NCBI GenBank assembly: GCA_034717985.1
Contig: JAYEMH010000036.1
Location: forward strand, 24,583-31,183
Origin: JAYEMH01 sp034717985 [NCBI: Candidatus Ratteibacteria bacterium]
GTDB lineage: Bacteria > CAZDME01 > JAYEMH01
Length of the DNA stretch: 6,601 nt
Direction: 5' to 3'
A program made the position numbers and the translations under genes. Below are positions 6,585 to 6,601 of this stretch, in pieces. Numbering within the stretch: the first letter of the stretch is position 1; each line of letters opens with the position of its first letter. The notes below the pieces were generated by a model that saw nothing but the letters and a program-made list of their open reading frames with translations, was not told the origin of the DNA and ran no database searches.

Positions 6585-6601
6585 TTTATTTGTTAATGAA
6601 T

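Overview
The window holds one co-directional cluster of branched-chain amino acid biosynthesis genes, all on the minus strand. In transcription order (right to left) they are ilvD (dihydroxy-acid dehydratase), ilvB and ilvN (acetolactate synthase catalytic and regulatory subunits), ilvC (ketol-acid reductoisomerase) and leuA (2-isopropylmalate synthase), which runs off the left edge. Every gene is recognised from family motifs that can be read directly in the translations. No mobile element, RNA gene, CRISPR array or defence-type system is visible.

The host looks like a bacterium with conventional sigma-70 and Shine-Dalgarno signals. A perfect TTGACA/17 bp/TATAAT promoter lies at the right edge, and four of the five genes have clear purine-rich ribosome binding sites. 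The compact ilvD-BN-C-leuA order is seen in many anaerobic and deep-branching bacteria. I cannot assign a taxon from the sequence; an uncultured, probably anaerobic bacterium is a guess.

Layout from right to left: 6498-6601 promoter and short leader; 4845-6497 ilvD; 4747-4844 a spacer mostly filled by a degenerate 8-bp tandem repeat; 3082-4746 ilvB; a 13-bp gap carrying the ilvN ribosome binding site; 2595-3068 ilvN; 2458-2594 a spacer with a 7-bp tandem repeat and a perfect 12-bp inverted repeat; 1465-2457 ilvC; 1422-1464 a spacer with a 14-bp (2 x 7) repeat; 1-1421 leuA without its 3' end.

Together, IlvBN condenses pyruvate (or pyruvate plus 2-ketobutyrate) into acetohydroxy acids, IlvC reduces and isomerises them, and IlvD dehydrates them to the 2-keto acid precursors of valine and isoleucine. 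LeuA diverts 2-ketoisovalerate to leucine. Feedback sites for valine (IlvN) and leucine (LeuA C-terminal domain) appear intact. The leader of about 50 nt is too short for a T-box or a classical attenuator.

This is an ordinary pathway operon. The points worth a second look are the different short-period tandem repeat in each of the three longer spacers, and an IlvC cofactor loop that lacks the usual phosphate-binding residues and carries a glutamate, suggesting altered NADPH/NADH preference.
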